Part shown: positions 9,334-20,649 of the stretch, piece after piece
How the letters are laid out: each line of letters starts with the position of its first letter
How positions within the stretch are numbered: the stretch's first letter is position 1
Assembly (NCBI GenBank): GCA_002917075.1
Contig: NTMA01000031.1
Location: 124,001 to 188,000 of the forward strand
Direction of reading: 5' to 3'
Source: Hawksworthiomyces lignivorus
Taxonomy: Eukaryota > Ascomycota > Sordariomycetes > Ophiostomatales > Ophiostomataceae
Length of the DNA: 64,000 nucleotides
Program-made: the position numbers and the translations under genes
Notes under the pieces: model-generated
Database searches by the model: none
Seen by the model: the letters and a program-made list of their open reading frames with translations, nothing else
What the model was told of the DNA's origin: nothing

Positions 9334-11671
9334 TCATAAAGAATTGCGGTTCGTCTCGGCGTTGGTGTCGGCGGTGGCGTCAGCAGTGGCAGTAGCAGCA
9401 TCGGCTCGGCCGACTTTGGGTCGCAGGTTGATGACCATCTCGAGCTCGCGGAGCATGCCGCGGTTGGCGTCGGCCTGCTCGCGGGCCTCGGCGCGCCTCT
9501 CGCGCTCCTCCTTCATCTTGGCGATGCGCTCCTCGCGCGTCATAAGGCTCTTCCGCCGCGACACCGGCGGCAGCGACACGGCCTCAAAGACCACCTCCTC
9601 TTCGGGATCGCCGACCGTGCTGCCGCCCAGGGGCGAGCCGCCCGTCAGGGCGCGCAGGGCATCTTCCGCCGTGCCGCCGCCGCTGCCGTTGCCGTCCTCG
9701 TCGACCGTGGTGAGGCCGCTCAGGGAGAGGGCCGGAGAGAGCAGGGCGCTGAGCGACGAGAGCCGCTTCTCGTTGCGGTCGATGCCCGACGCCAGCGCCG
9801 ACTTGCCCTCCTCCCACGCCTGGATGAGCATCTTGAGATCCTGCCCGATCGACTCGTACTGTCCCATGAGGTTCGGCCCCAGCTGCGTGATGTCGTCGGC
9901 CTCGTTGAGCGTCTGGTCCGACTCCTCGCGCAGCAGCGCCAGCTTTGCCTGCAGGCCGCGAATGCCCGTCGACAGCGAATTCAGCTTGCCCAGCTGCGAG
10001 CGCCACCGCTCCCGGCCAGGGGACAGAGGCACCTTGGGCGTCGATATCTGCGCGAACGTTTCTGCTTCGCTCAGGATGGTACGCAGCCGCTCATAGACGA
10101 ATCCGGTTGTCTCGTTCAGAGTGCGCAAGCCCTCCACAGTGGTGGTCCAGCGGAGAAAGTCCGAGTCGTCGCCGTTGGCCTCAAGCGCCAGCAGGGCACA
10201 CAGAAACATCTTGCGCACGGTGTGGAATCGGGCGGCCAGAATGGTGAGCGTCCGGATGGAATCGGCGTCCTCGAACTCAGCCTCGGAATACCCTTGCAGC
10301 GCATCGGAGATGTCAAAGTCGCTGATGTCATGGATGTGATAGAACATCTCCAAGTCACTCTGCTCGGCGAAGCCCTTGACGACGTCGGCCGTCTGGATGT
10401 ATTTGGGCAGGGCGTCCGCGAAAAAGCCTCGGATGGCCTTGCGAAGCCGCACACACCGTCTAGACTGGCTTCTCTCATCCATGCGGCTGATTGGCGGCAG
10501 CGGAACGCTTCTGAAGAACAGGATTAGCAAGATAATGAGGCCAGAGGGGCTGTGAGCCAAGATATCAAGGAATAAGCACTTACATTCTGTATCCCCGCGA
10601 GACGAGCTCTACCTCTTTGATAAATGCAATAGCAGCGCTAGCAGCACTGTCAAAGTCATGGGACTGCGCAACAAACGTCTTGATCTCGGACAGCGCAGAC
10701 TGCCTGACATACCGCAGCCATTGCTGTCGGATGTAGGCACCGCCGAAAACGACGGCCAGGGCCAGGAGCACGAGGGAAAACAAAAAGCGCTTTTTGGTCA
10801 GATTCGTGATTCCCCCCGTGTAAACCCACTGAATAACCCAAGCTAGGATAAAAGCGGTGGCCACGGCAGCTGCGATGCCTGTTGCTGTTGGGATCTGGGC
10901 TTCATGGCTATCCTGGAGGCCCGCGCCACTTGCGTCACGACTGCTGCTTGGCTGAACAGATGATTGGTGGTGTCCTAGAGTTGGCGCGCCGAGGAGATGC
11001 GAGGTGATAATAGTATAGCGGAATTTCTCGATGAACTGCGCATTGTCGGCACGATCAATAGTGGAGGCGACAGCTCTCTGAAGACGAAGAGCTCGATTAG
11101 CACGTGTCCCATAATGATCTGCATACCAGGAAGCGACTTACAGAATAGCGGTTATTAATAGATGAGGAGAACGAACTGCCGCGAGAGTCGACCCGGAGCG
11201 GGTGCGGAATCTTGTTGCGAAATCGCTTTCTCACAAGCGGCATGCCGACAGGCGCAAACGACGGAGAGGGCGGGCTCGGCGGTGGCGTATCGACGCCATT
11301 CTGGTCCTGCAGATTTGGCTTCTTCCTCTGTCTCGGCTGCTGGTCCTGCTGCTGGTGACGTTTCGGGTCCGGTGTGACAGGGAGGTCGAACGCGCTGTCG
11401 TCGGCGGCGGAGTCGATATCGGGGACAGAGGATGACGGTGTGATCGTCGCGGGCACCCAGGTAGTAGGCTCGTCTTCTCCTTCGTCTACGACCACAGGAA
11501 TTCCGTTAGGACGTGCGATGAGCCGAGGCATATCGAGACCGAGATCATGGGAGGCAAGCAGGAGAGAATAAAATAAATGCCACGAAAGGCGAGAGAAAGA
11601 AAAAAAAATCAAATCACAATACCTCTTAGATACTCGGCGAGCGGAGTCTGGTCAAATACCACGGTCTCCAT
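9334..11671 (-). CDS. Vezatin/Inp2-like membrane protein
   Basis: Minus-strand exons 11671-11623, 11485-11142, 11077-10584 and 10510-9334 join in frame to 687 residues. The first exon (METVVFDQTPLAEYLR) is joined to a DEGEDEPTTW segment through a 137-nt intron (GTATTG..TAG, CTAAC branch), which is better supported than starting at the downstream MPRLIARP. A Pro/Ser-rich N-terminal region is followed by two hydrophobic segments (AFILAWVIQWVY and FLFSLVLLALAVVFGGAY). A helical region, IKTFVAQSHDF to LVSRGYR, then leads into a long coiled-coil half ending in an Arg/Glu-rich helix (REERIAKMKEERERR). This arrangement fits the fungal vezatin domain family, which includes yeast Inp2, the peroxisomal receptor for myosin V. 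The family call is from pattern, not alignment. Confidence 0.65.
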
Positions 11672-12868
11672 AGAATCGGCTTGTGCTATATCGCATCCAT
11701 CGAAGGGGAGCAGTTATTGAGGCACGCGACGAAAGTAGAGGCGATTATCGGCTGCCGGCGGACTTTCGGAGAGGAGGCGGATGACAAAGGCTTCAGCAAG
11801 TTCGAAGGGGGGGAGATAGTAGCATCCAAACAAAGACAATGTAAGACAAGTAGCAAATCCAGAGACGCAGCCGACAATGACGAAAGAGAAGGAGAATGAC
11901 CAGCGGCAAGAGAGGGGTGTGCTAGTATCGAGACTGCAGCACTGCCATGTGATGACGCGCTGACTAGGCGCGGCCAGGAGAGCAGACCTGCCGAATGGTT
12001 GGGTGCTATCGGCTGCTGGACGAAACCTGTAGTAGGGCGTATCGACGAGAGTAGGAGGCAGCTGCAGTTTGTCTACAGCCTCGTTGGTGATCCTTTCTTA
12101 TTTTTGGATTTTTTCTGCCTCTAGTCGGGGGATGCAAGCAATCCTATGCACGATGGACGGACACGGGGGAAGAGTGAAAAGGGATACGCGGAGAGTTGTG
12201 TCCGCCCGAGAAAGATAGGGCTCTTCGTCCGGCAGCCGCAGAAAAGAGCCTGTTTCGGATTTCGCTTTTGCTTTTGCTTCGTGGGCCCTTTTTCTTCTGT
12301 TCTTCTTCCTTTTTCTTCTTTTCTTCTTCGTCCCCCCTTCTTTTTGTTTTGATTATTTCCCTCTGGGAAATGAAGCTACCAGTCCGAATAAGAAACTAGG
12401 GGGTCTCTTTTTCAGCAGGCGAGCAGGGGTGTGCGCGCAAAACGCGACACCAGACGCCCCATTAATAGACCTTTCGTCATATAACTTGGCAGATGGTGCC
12501 GTCCCAAGGGGCGCTCTATAGGGACGCATCCTGAGAATTGTAGGGGCTAGAAGGACTAGAAGAGCTGGAAACTGGAGATCTGGCCTCCCTTTCAGCACTA
12601 TCCCCGTAGGCTTGGAAACAAGATTTCAGCGGGGTCATAGTCGTACATAGGTGACCCTTGTAGCGCTGTGGACCCTAGGCTTAGATACAGCCAATCAAGG
12701 AGCAGAGGCTAGCTAGGCTGTTTCGACGCTTTGGGAATGTGTGAAATTCTTCAGCCTCCGGCATTCTACCAGCCGTTCGCGTAAAGGGGCGGCACCCTTT
12801 CAACGTCACTTCTTGCCAACAACCAGACAGCCCGAAAGCATATCCCATCGGTTTGCCCGGTATCCACA
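11672..12868. other. Divergent intergenic region
   Basis: These 1.2 kb lie between the start codons of the vezatin-like gene (minus) and EMC6 (plus). A pyrimidine-rich stretch (12270-12360, TTCTTCTTCC-type) is present. I see no coding or RNA feature. Confidence 0.4.
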
Positions 12869-13329
12869 ATGTCGAAGGAACGAGAGCTTCAGATCGCACC
12901 GATTGTGCAGGAGTCCATCGTGCACAACACTCGGGTAAGCACAGGAGCACAAGAGAGACCTATCCACGGCCCCGGAGCTGCTGTATGATAAACAGGGAAA
13001 GCTAACATGGGATGCTGTCACAGGTGCTCTCCAACCTGCAGACCCTGACCGCCTCGCTCTTTGGCGTCGGCGCCGGCATCCTCGGTCTCGAGTCGTACGG
13101 GGGCTTCCTGTTCTACTTCGTCTTCTCCCTGCTCACGACCGCCCTCTTCTTCGTCTTCCGCGTCGTGTCGGCCTCTCTCGCGCTGCGCAGCGCCGGCAAA
13201 TCCGTCGACATCTTCGACACCAGCCTCTACTTCCGGAGCCCCTTCGAGTTCTGGACCGGAAGCTTGATGAACGGTCTAGCAGGCTATATCCTCACCTGGA
13301 CTCTATTCTATGGTCTTGTGAGGGCATGA
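12869..13329 (+). CDS. EMC6: ER membrane protein complex subunit 6
   Basis: Exons 12869-12934 and 13024-13329 give 123 residues, near the usual EMC6 length. EMC6 is a core membrane subunit of the EMC insertase, which inserts tail-anchored and multipass proteins into the ER. The sequence has the conserved N-terminal stretch IVQESIVHNTRVLSNLQTL, a first membrane segment (LFGVGAGILGLESYGGF), a second (FLFYFVFSLLTTALFFVFRV) and a third near the C-terminus (GLAGYILTWTLFYGLVRA). The single intron (GTAAGC..CAG, phase 0) splits the conserved HNTR|VLSN motif. The gene is convergent with the GTPase gene, 344 bp apart. Confidence 0.93.
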
Positions 13330-13673
13330 TGAGGAGGGCACAGACAAGGACAAGGAGGATGTGATTACTTAGCTTTTGGTTTTGTATTTGCTCATTTAGA
13401 TTCAGGAGCATTGCATGTTTATGGCGTTCTTAGGTATTTACGGGAAAGTGTGAAGCAACGAAAAAAAAAAAAAAAGCAAGACATTTGACATATGATGTTG
13501 AACTCATCACAAGTGTTGGTTCTGTACACGCAAACAGAGAGGAAAGTCAATCCATTCGGAGCATAAATGACAATGAAACGCTTCAGCTATGATGGCGAAG
13601 CGCCATCTTTTCCAAAATGCTATACGGCAAAACATCTAGAACAAAAACATTCTAGATAATATAGTCAACAAAA
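13330..13673. other. Convergent 3' intergenic region
   Basis: The shared 3' flank of EMC6 and the GTPase gene. It contains a 16-base A run near 13459-13474. Nothing else is recognised. Confidence 0.4.
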
Positions 13674-16427
13674 TCAGTCAACAATCTCCGTCACCTTGCC
13701 AATAAAACCATCAAGCATAAAGCCCTCCTTGCTAGCTCCCTCTAGAATCACAAGCTTCGATCCCAGTTCGATCCACTCCCGACCAAACAGGAGTTCCAGA
13801 CGGACATTGTAACCTTGCTTCGATGAGGACTGCAATGCCTGACCATCTTCATCAGTCTGCTCGAGCTGGCCAAATACACTGCCGTCTATCGACTCGTCTT
13901 GGCTTGAATGCCCTTCCACAGGTGCTCTTGCGCCAAATACGTCGCAGGACGAAGCACTCCAGATTTTGGCAATCCTCGCCTGCGCTCGAACGCTAGCAAC
14001 ATAAAAGGTCACCAGCGTGCCCGCAGCCAGCAGCCCAATATTCACGTCGTCAAAAAAGGCCGTTAGGCCGCTTGCCGCCTGGAGCTGCAGCCCGCTATCA
14101 AGCATGTATTTGTTAGGAATCGCAAGAACCATGCCGCGCCGTGGCTTAAGCTCGGGAGGCGGCAGGCGCTCAAAAAATCCTTCGCCGTCCTCGTGGTGCG
14201 GCCGCTTGGGTGTCTCAATGACGAGTCCAATGGTGCCCACCTGGTCAGCTTCCAGCGTTTGCACTGGGAGGCGCAAGTTGCGGATGCTGACAATACGCGC
14301 GCTGTGCCATTCGCCTGTCAAAGCAGATGCAGAGACTGCGTTTCTAGCAGCAATCCGTGCTAGCTCAGAAGACGACGGGTGGGATGATGATAGGCTGTTG
14401 TGGCTAGGCGATGCAGTGTGTTCATCTTCCAAAGCATAGCCAGAGCCATCATCATCCGGTGGGAATGGGCCAATAACCACACGGTCCCCAACAGAAAGAC
14501 TGCCAAAGCGAAGGTAGCCTGACACCACGTAGCCAGGATCTGCCATGTGTCCTAGATTGGCTGAAGCATACGACGCCGGACGGCTAAACCTATCCTCGAT
14601 GTGAAAGAGCGCTTCCGGCTGCTCTGGATTGAGTGCCATGCCAATGTAGTCGTGAGCGGAGGGTTTGGGCGGAAGAGGTAGCGCACGAAGTAGTGCATGA
14701 ATTAATCCAATACCATCTCCGCTAACCGCACTCGTCAGAACCAAAGGCACAGTCTCTTGAAGATCTCCTGTCTCATGCACATGAGACAGAGCTTGCTCTA
14801 TCACGTTGGCATCGGCAGACGATACAACACGGACATATTCTGGCGACTTCTGCTTAGATTGTAGAAGACGCGGAAGCCTACCAGCATTTTTTACAGCACT
14901 CCATATCGGGACCAGTGTTCGCTTGAGTGTTTCTTTGGTTAAAAGGTCCGACTTTGTAATGATGATTGCCAGCGGGAGAGAAAGTTTTAAGCAGAGGTCA
15001 AGATGCGCTTTGGCTAGAGCTGCGGTCCCCACGCCGGAATTGGCATCCAGTGCTGGTGAGCCACCTGCCGCTAATCCGCCGACATTGTCTTCGGTGTGGT
15101 CCGTAGTGGCGCTGAGACATAGGAGAGTCCAATGAGGCGCCCATCCAATGAGGCCGCGGAGAGTCGTTCTGCGGAAGCGTGGATGGCCAGCCGAGTCTGA
15201 TATAAAAACGAGACGGCCGCTCTTAGTATAGTCATGTATTCCTATCCATGACTCAATGTTCGGATTTGCGTAGTTCACAACGACATCCTCATTGTACCCA
15301 ACAAGCTCTTGTGTGACTGTGCTTGTCAATCCGGAGGCCATCTCGTGACGGTGTTTCAGCGAATTGAGGCGACTCTTGCCATGCCCATCATCAAGCGCAC
15401 CAGTCGAGAGTGTACCAAGCAAAGTAGATTTTCCAGATCCAGTCGGACCCGTCAATGTGACTCTAATTTGATTCACCGTAGCAGATCCAAGTGTAGTTGA
15501 TAAATTGTCACCACTTGGCTTATCGGGCACGGCAGACGCATCAGCTGCATGTGATGGTTCAGCTCCAGTGTCTATTGAATTGAGATGAGGCCTGATGAAC
15601 ACTTCTGCCACCCAGAGATTATCTCTACGCGTAATCGACCCGGTGGTATTATCTTCCTCCGGTACGACTGCTGGCAGCGGGGGGGAAGGTGAAGAAGAAG
15701 AGGAAGGCGTGGATAGCTGCTCATTTTGATGCGGAGCTTCTTCTGTCCATTCGCACTCGCCGACAACCACCATACGCAACACCTCGGAGACACATCCCAA
15801 GTTTGCCGCCATCCAACGGAGGGTTGCAATGCTCTGGTCCAGCTCGTCTTTTGTTATGCCGACGAGGGAGCCATCATCTGCCACTCCAATCTCGTACAGG
15901 GCACCGCGAGACTCTTCGAGACCGGGTGCCAGCTTTCCAAGCGTAACAGGCAGAGTCATAATAGAAGAATCTTCCGGAAGAAGAGGTAAGACAACGTCCT
16001 GGTGCGCAACTGACGCGTGGTATGGCGAGGACTGGCGCAGTCTCCACAGCAGCTGCGTGGTGAGATGCTGGCACCGGTCCTGTCGCGTCTGGCCGGCCGT
16101 TGTAGAGGCAACTACACGAGCCTTCTGGAGGAACTTGGGATCGGCCGTTGCCTTTGAATGTGAAGAACCAGGAAGAGGCAGGAACTTGTACGCTCGCCGT
16201 GGACGCAACAACAGATGAAGCTTGTACTCCACCGGCCCCTCTTGTGGTTCAGGCGGGAGCCGTGTTACTCCATATTCAGACAGCAAACTGTGCGCAGCTG
16301 GTTCATTCTGCGGGGTGGAATGCTGAGAACGAACGGATCCCACAGAAGCAGGGTCTCCTGAATCAGATGGCCGCAGCCATGGGGATGACACCCGCGGAGG
16401 GTTCGGGTCGTACGTGAACACAGACAT
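13674..16427 (-). CDS. GTPBP1/2-type translational GTPase
   Basis: A single-exon ORF of 917 residues. The GTP-binding motifs are G1 GPTGSGKSTLLG (near residue 325), G3 DSAGHPRFRRTTLRG (near 410) and G4 TKSDLL (near 492, a Thr variant of NKxD). EF-Tu-like domain II follows (GYVVSGYLRFGSLSVGDRVVIGPF), then a domain III region with LELLFGREWIELGSKLVILEG. This arrangement, with about 320 residues before the G domain, matches the GTPBP1/GTPBP2 family, which is related to EF-1A and Hbs1 and linked in animals to mRNA decay and ribosome rescue. The N-terminal half is poorly conserved and Ser/Pro-rich, but includes YEIGVADDGSLVGITKDEL and RMVVVGECEWTEE. The function in fungi is little known. Confidence 0.85.
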   Translation of the reverse strand: MSVFTYDPNPPRVSSPWLRPSDSGDPASVGSVRSQHSTPQNEPAAHSLLSEYGVTRLPPEPQEGPVEYKLHLLLRPRRAYKFLPLPGSSHSKATADPKFLQKARVVASTTAGQTRQDRCQHLTTQLLWRLRQSSPYHASVAHQDVVLPLLPEDSSIMTLPVTLGKLAPGLEESRGALYEIGVADDGSLVGITKDELDQSIATLRWMAANLGCVSEVLRMVVVGECEWTEEAPHQNEQLSTPSSSSSPSPPLPAVVPEEDNTTGSITRRDNLWVAEVFIRPHLNSIDTGAEPSHAADASAVPDKPSGDNLSTTLGSATVNQIRVTLTGPTGSGKSTLLGTLSTGALDDGHGKSRLNSLKHRHEMASGLTSTVTQELVGYNEDVVVNYANPNIESWIGIHDYTKSGRLVFISDSAGHPRFRRTTLRGLIGWAPHWTLLCLSATTDHTEDNVGGLAAGGSPALDANSGVGTAALAKAHLDLCLKLSLPLAIIITKSDLLTKETLKRTLVPIWSAVKNAGRLPRLLQSKQKSPEYVRVVSSADANVIEQALSHVHETGDLQETVPLVLTSAVSGDGIGLIHALLRALPLPPKPSAHDYIGMALNPEQPEALFHIEDRFSRPASYASANLGHMADPGYVVSGYLRFGSLSVGDRVVIGPFPPDDDGSGYALEDEHTASPSHNSLSSSHPSSSELARIAARNAVSASALTGEWHSARIVSIRNLRLPVQTLEADQVGTIGLVIETPKRPHHEDGEGFFERLPPPELKPRRGMVLAIPNKYMLDSGLQLQAASGLTAFFDDVNIGLLAAGTLVTFYVASVRAQARIAKIWSASSCDVFGARAPVEGHSSQDESIDGSVFGQLEQTDEDGQALQSSSKQGYNVRLELLFGREWIELGSKLVILEGASKEGFMLDGFIGKVTEIVD

Positions 16428-17129
16428 CAGTTCACCGTCCGCCTTTTCGGCTTACCGCTCTTCGGTGCAGCCTCTCCCAGAACAACTAACAAATAAAATC
16501 AAAAAGATGCCTATGAAAAGATATGTTGTAATAATATTGGACACGATATAGACAATACAAAAACCGACAGATGAGCAATGTGAGATATTTGGGGGAGCAT
16601 TTTGGCTCGTGGATGGCAATTGGGATAGCAGGGATGGCCAAGTACGGCGTCTTCGACCAAGAACAAGAGATCAAGCAACTAAGGAGCTTAGATAACGGCA
16701 GACATTGCGGTGTGGCGAGGAAAACGGTTGCGACGCTGGAAAGTATGAAGAGAGAAGAAAACTATGGAATATATCCAGAATCGCAGAATACGAAATACAA
16801 AATGACTAACCAGCTGAAAGTCAAAAAGAAGTGCATGCAGCAAATGACACCGCGGAATTTTGTTAAGTGGTTGGCTATTATAGGTCCAGTCTTAGGCAAC
16901 ATACTTGACCCAATAGCGAGGTAAGCGCGAGTCAGGAGAGTTGTCTTTCCCGTTTTCGCGCTCTTACTTGGTACCTGCGAAATGGGGAAGTGATGGGTTG
17001 AGGCTGGCCAATAACAGCTTTGCTTCTTGTTCTGTCAGACATTCTTTGGACCTCGCAGCTCTCAGCGACTTTTCCTCGAGAAAGTCGATAGAAAATACAA
17101 TAGCCGAACACTCATAGAGTTCCTCTAAA
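16428..17129. other. Intergenic region upstream of the GTPase gene
   Basis: This holds the presumed GTPase promoter on the minus strand. A 117-codon plus ORF (16571-16924) has a composition unlike the neighbouring genes and no match that I recognise, so I do not call it. Confidence 0.35.
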
Positions 17130-17945
17130 ATCTCAACCTATTTTTCTGTTATTTTTCTCCGTTATTAGTATAGCATATTCCTGTCGTGTCGCATTGTTTT
17201 CCTCCAGGAATGTGGATGATACGTCTCTCACGGCGAATGACGCATCTCTGGAAGGCTTAGTGTCACCGGTTTGATATTCGGGTGAGTAGCAGCTTGCAGG
17301 TTTATTGGACAGTGAATATGAAGCCTCGCCATTGCTCGATATATCGTCCAAGACCGCCTTATACGACTAGGCCCTCTTCTCCGCTCCACGGTGCCAACTG
17401 CAGAAGCTTTCAAGGACAGCGGTCGACGGTCGATGTACAATCCTAGTCTTGCACATATATCATGAATTCTCTCCCAGATAGACCTGATTTATGGGACCCT
17501 TATTCATTATTAACGACGCATCTAGTCCCATGCAAGAAGTCAGAGATCTGTCCATGAGCTTTTATCATCGCATCTCCATAGCAACAGCTCTGCAGTGATA
17601 CTCTTAGTTGCCATAAAATGAAACTCTTCTTGAACTTAGAAGGCAGCATGCTTACGTCGTTATCTACTTCGCTCCCAAAAATCGATGTGCATGGCCTATT
17701 TGCCCATGGTGTTTCCATGGGTATCTGATACCAACTGTGGCTCCTCGACGTAGAATCACAACAACATCGGCGGTGCATTGTTGAATTATAATGTCTCTCG
17801 AATACATCTACATCAAAAAAGTCGGTCCTATCCCGAAGCAGGGCCATCACAGAAGTGTCCATCAGAATGGATGCTTTGAGCCTCATAAGAACAATGGCTT
17901 GGCTATGAAAAATGGCGGCTGTTCTTTGTTTGGTAAACTAGACTA
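17130..17945 (-). pseudogene. Possible decayed coding region, unknown family
   Basis: Three consecutive minus-strand stretches look protein-like but lie in three different frames. About 17945-17500 is open (AIFHSQAIVLMRLKAS ... GQISDFLHG). About 17482-17350 reads IWERIHDICARLGLYIDRR then VGTVERRRGP. About 17376-17133 reads YKAVLDDISSNGEASYSLSN and ends with a stop. The frame changes are not matched by clean introns. I do not recognise the family. The segments could be chance ORFs; the Leu/Ile/Arg patterns are the only argument for coding history. Confidence 0.25.
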
Positions 17946-18558
17946 TCAGAACCACTGTCAGCCTAGTCAGACGTCTGCAAGTAATTGAAAGAGCCAACCG
18001 AAGGTAAGAATTATGCTTGCAGTACCGAATTTGGGATGGATGAAAGGCTGACGTCTTCTCAAAAAGGCAGCTTGCTTTTGGACTAGGCGTGTTTCTATGT
18101 TAGACGAGGCAGAGAGAGGGACGCAAAAGGGCCCCTCCTTCGTCACGGGCAGCTAATTAAGGAGCTATTTCTGTCTCCTCGTCTACCAACATTTAGCGTT
18201 GCAGAGTGGCTTCGGTGGGACGTGGCGCGGGGCTGAGCTGCAAGGAGAAAGTGTCACCGCCTATGAGCAGCGATTGGGTTGCCCCTAGACAAGAAAACCT
18301 TAAACCCCCAGCAGCCGCCTTTCTCTGTTGGGCCGCTCCCCATCCGAAACCCTCTCCTGTGGCGAAACGCAGGTCAGACGCATTACAACTCTCTTCCTTC
18401 ATCTACCCTTTTCTCCGCCCATCTAGCATTTTGCCAGCCCTTTCTTTCATGCTCATTATCCTGTTCTACAGTTTTCGCAGGCCGAACGGAACGCCCATTT
18501 GAAACATCCAAAGAGCTATCTAAACGCATTTAAGTATTCTTTCTCCCGCGCCGCAGCC
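17946..18558. other. Intergenic: Sec9 upstream region
   Basis: The promoter and leader of the Sec9 gene. It becomes pyrimidine-rich from about 18390 (CTCTTCCTTCATCTACCC-like). No other feature is recognised. Confidence 0.4.
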
Positions 18559-20110
18559 ATGAAGTCCAGCTTGTTCAGTCGCAAGAAGAGCGACAAGAGC
18601 GATCAGGGCGATAACCCATACGCTCAACAAAACCAGCAAAACGATCCGTACAGTGCTCCCATGACCTCCCTACAGAAGACCCAGGCCAGTATGGGGCTTC
18701 CCGTTGGGCCCCGAGGCGGACGTCCTGGTCTGCCTACCGGGCCTGGACCTCGAGGCGGTGGCGGCCCTCCCCCACCCCGCAGTGCGAATGGCTCTCCGGC
18801 ACCCTATGGAAACGGCCCGGCACCCTATGAGAACTCCCCGGCACCCTATGGAAACGCTCCGCCACCAAACAATGGCCCGGCTCAGCAGAGCAATGGCTAC
18901 AGCGCCGGAGGTTATGGAGCCTCGGGTGGCTACGGGAGCAACAGATATGACAATCCCCCTTCTTATGGTACGGCAGGTCCCCCTCTTGGCCGACCCCCAA
19001 CCTATCGGAGCACTGCTGATAGCGATGCCCAAGGTCCGTCCGGTGGTTCTTCATCTGGAGGTGGCGCTGCAAGGCTGAGCGCTAGACGGGGAGGATACGG
19101 CGGCATGGGCGGCGGCGGCGACGAAGACAACGACAACAACAGGCAGGCACTGTTTGGCGACGCGCCGCAGAAATATGCCCAGCGCCAGCGCCCAGGCTAC
19201 GGTGACAATAACAACGACAGCAGCGCTGGGGGCTACGGCGGCAGCAGCGGCATCGGTGGCACTGGCGACTCGACGGCTGACGGCGGGTATGGAGAGCAGC
19301 GCGAGCTGACCGCTGAAGAGCAAGAGGACGAGGACGTCAAGCGGATGAACGAGGAGACCCGGTACCTGCGTAACGAGACGGACCAGAGCCTGGACCGGTC
19401 GCTGATGATCGCCAACCAGACGATCGAGACGGCACGCGGGACGATGGCACGGCTGGCCAGCCAGCGCGAGCGCCTGCTCAACGTCGAGGCCAACCTGGAC
19501 CAGGCGGCCAACCACAACAAGATCGCCGAGCACCGCGCCGCCGAGCTCAAGCACTACAACCGCAGCATGTTCGCCGTTAAGGTCAACAACCCCTTCACCT
19601 CCAAGCAGCGCGCCGCCGCCCAGGCGCAGGCCGCCCTCGACGAGCACCGCGCCGAGCGCGAACAGCGCGAAGAGACCCGCCGCCTGGCCTACGCCAGCAA
19701 CCGCGACGCCGAAGACCGCTTCAACCGCCTCGACAAGACCATTGACCAGAACCGGCGCCTCGGCCAGAACAAGAACTCTGGCTACTCGAGCAAGTTCGCC
19801 CTCGAGGACGACGACGAGGAGGACATCCAGAAAGAGCAGCAGATCGACGCCAAGATGGGCATGCTAGAGGGCGCCGTCGGCACTCTGAACTTGACCGCTC
19901 GCGCCATGGGCGAGTTCGTCAACGAGGACCTGGAGCACCTCGACCGGATTGCCGCAAAGGTAAGATGCTTTTCCTTTTTCTCATGCTATTCCTGCGAGCA
20001 CTACGCATTTTCGTTCAGACTACTAACAAGCTACGCAGAGCGACAATGTGGACGATGGTGTCCGTGCCAACAGATACAGACTGGAGAGAATCGAGAAAGG
20101 CAAGCGATAA
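18559..20110 (+). CDS. SEC9: t-SNARE Sec9 (SNAP-25 homologue)
   Basis: Exons 18559-19959 and 20039-20110 give 490 residues. Sec9 supplies the Qb and Qc helices of the exocytic SNARE complex at the plasma membrane. After a Gly/Pro/Asn/Tyr-rich region (residues 1-250) comes the first SNARE helix (about residues 255-330; NQTIETARGTMARLASQRERL, with the zero-layer Gln present). The NPF-containing linker (KVNNPFTSKQRAAAQ) follows, then the second helix near residue 435 (MLEGAVGTLNLTARAMGEF to LDRIAAKSDNVDDG). A 79-nt intron (GTAAGA..CAG, CTAAC branch) falls inside this second helix. ATG 18559 is preferred because no in-frame ATG precedes it. Position 457, where SNAP-25-type Qc helices have the zero-layer Gln, is Asp. 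Confidence 0.9.
18796..18858 (+). repeat. 3 x 21-bp tandem repeat inside Sec9
   Basis: Three copies of a 21-bp unit beginning CCGGCACCCTATG encode the heptapeptide PAPYxNx in the disordered N-terminal region of Sec9. The copies differ at a few positions, so the repeat is not recent. Confidence 0.8.
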
Positions 20111-20649
20111 AGAGAGAAAGGGGCCAGAGAAAGAGACTGGGAGCATCTGCATTTCCAAGGCAGCCCTTAATCTGTCGGGCTGCATCCTATTACCTTATAC
20201 AATAGCAAAAGCATCAGAATGTATTCTTTTTTTTTTGCGTTTCCCTTTATACATAGTCTTCATTTTTGGGGTTTTTGTAATTGTTTGACAGCTCTTGAAC
20301 GAACATTCAAGTTCGCGCATATATGCCCTAATAAGAAAATCAATTACAAAGCATGGGAACACCCCCCCCCAAAGCGCGATGAAAGTTTTGTCGTGAAGAG
20401 GCAAGCTCCGTATTTACTGTCTCAGCTTTTCATGGCTGTAACGGCCGTCTGACACAGAGACCATTCCTGTTTTAGCGGGTCGCAGGCGCCAATCGAGCGG
20501 CTGCCGGGTCGTCCAACCCTCCGAAGCCAGAATTCTAGAAAAACAGCAACTTCAAGCGACAATGGGCTACCAGAGATTAGAAGCATCATCTTCATAACCA
20601 AAAAAAAGAGATCTCTTCTTCATAATCGTCTCCTTCGTCTGTGTCAGCT
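20111..20649. other. Intergenic region
   Basis: The 3' flank of Sec9 and the promoter of the AhpC/TSA-like gene. It contains a C9 run (about 20363-20371). No further feature is seen. Confidence 0.4.

Noticed and set aside
11097..11612. Start of the vezatin-like protein at MPRLIARP or further upstream at MIFFSF
   Set aside because: An upstream exon at 11671-11623 joins through a well-formed intron to DEGEDEPTTW in frame; the MIFFSF stretch is then intron sequence.
16571..16924. 117-codon ORF upstream of the GTPase gene
   Set aside because: Composition unlike neighbouring genes, no motif or splice signals supporting it.
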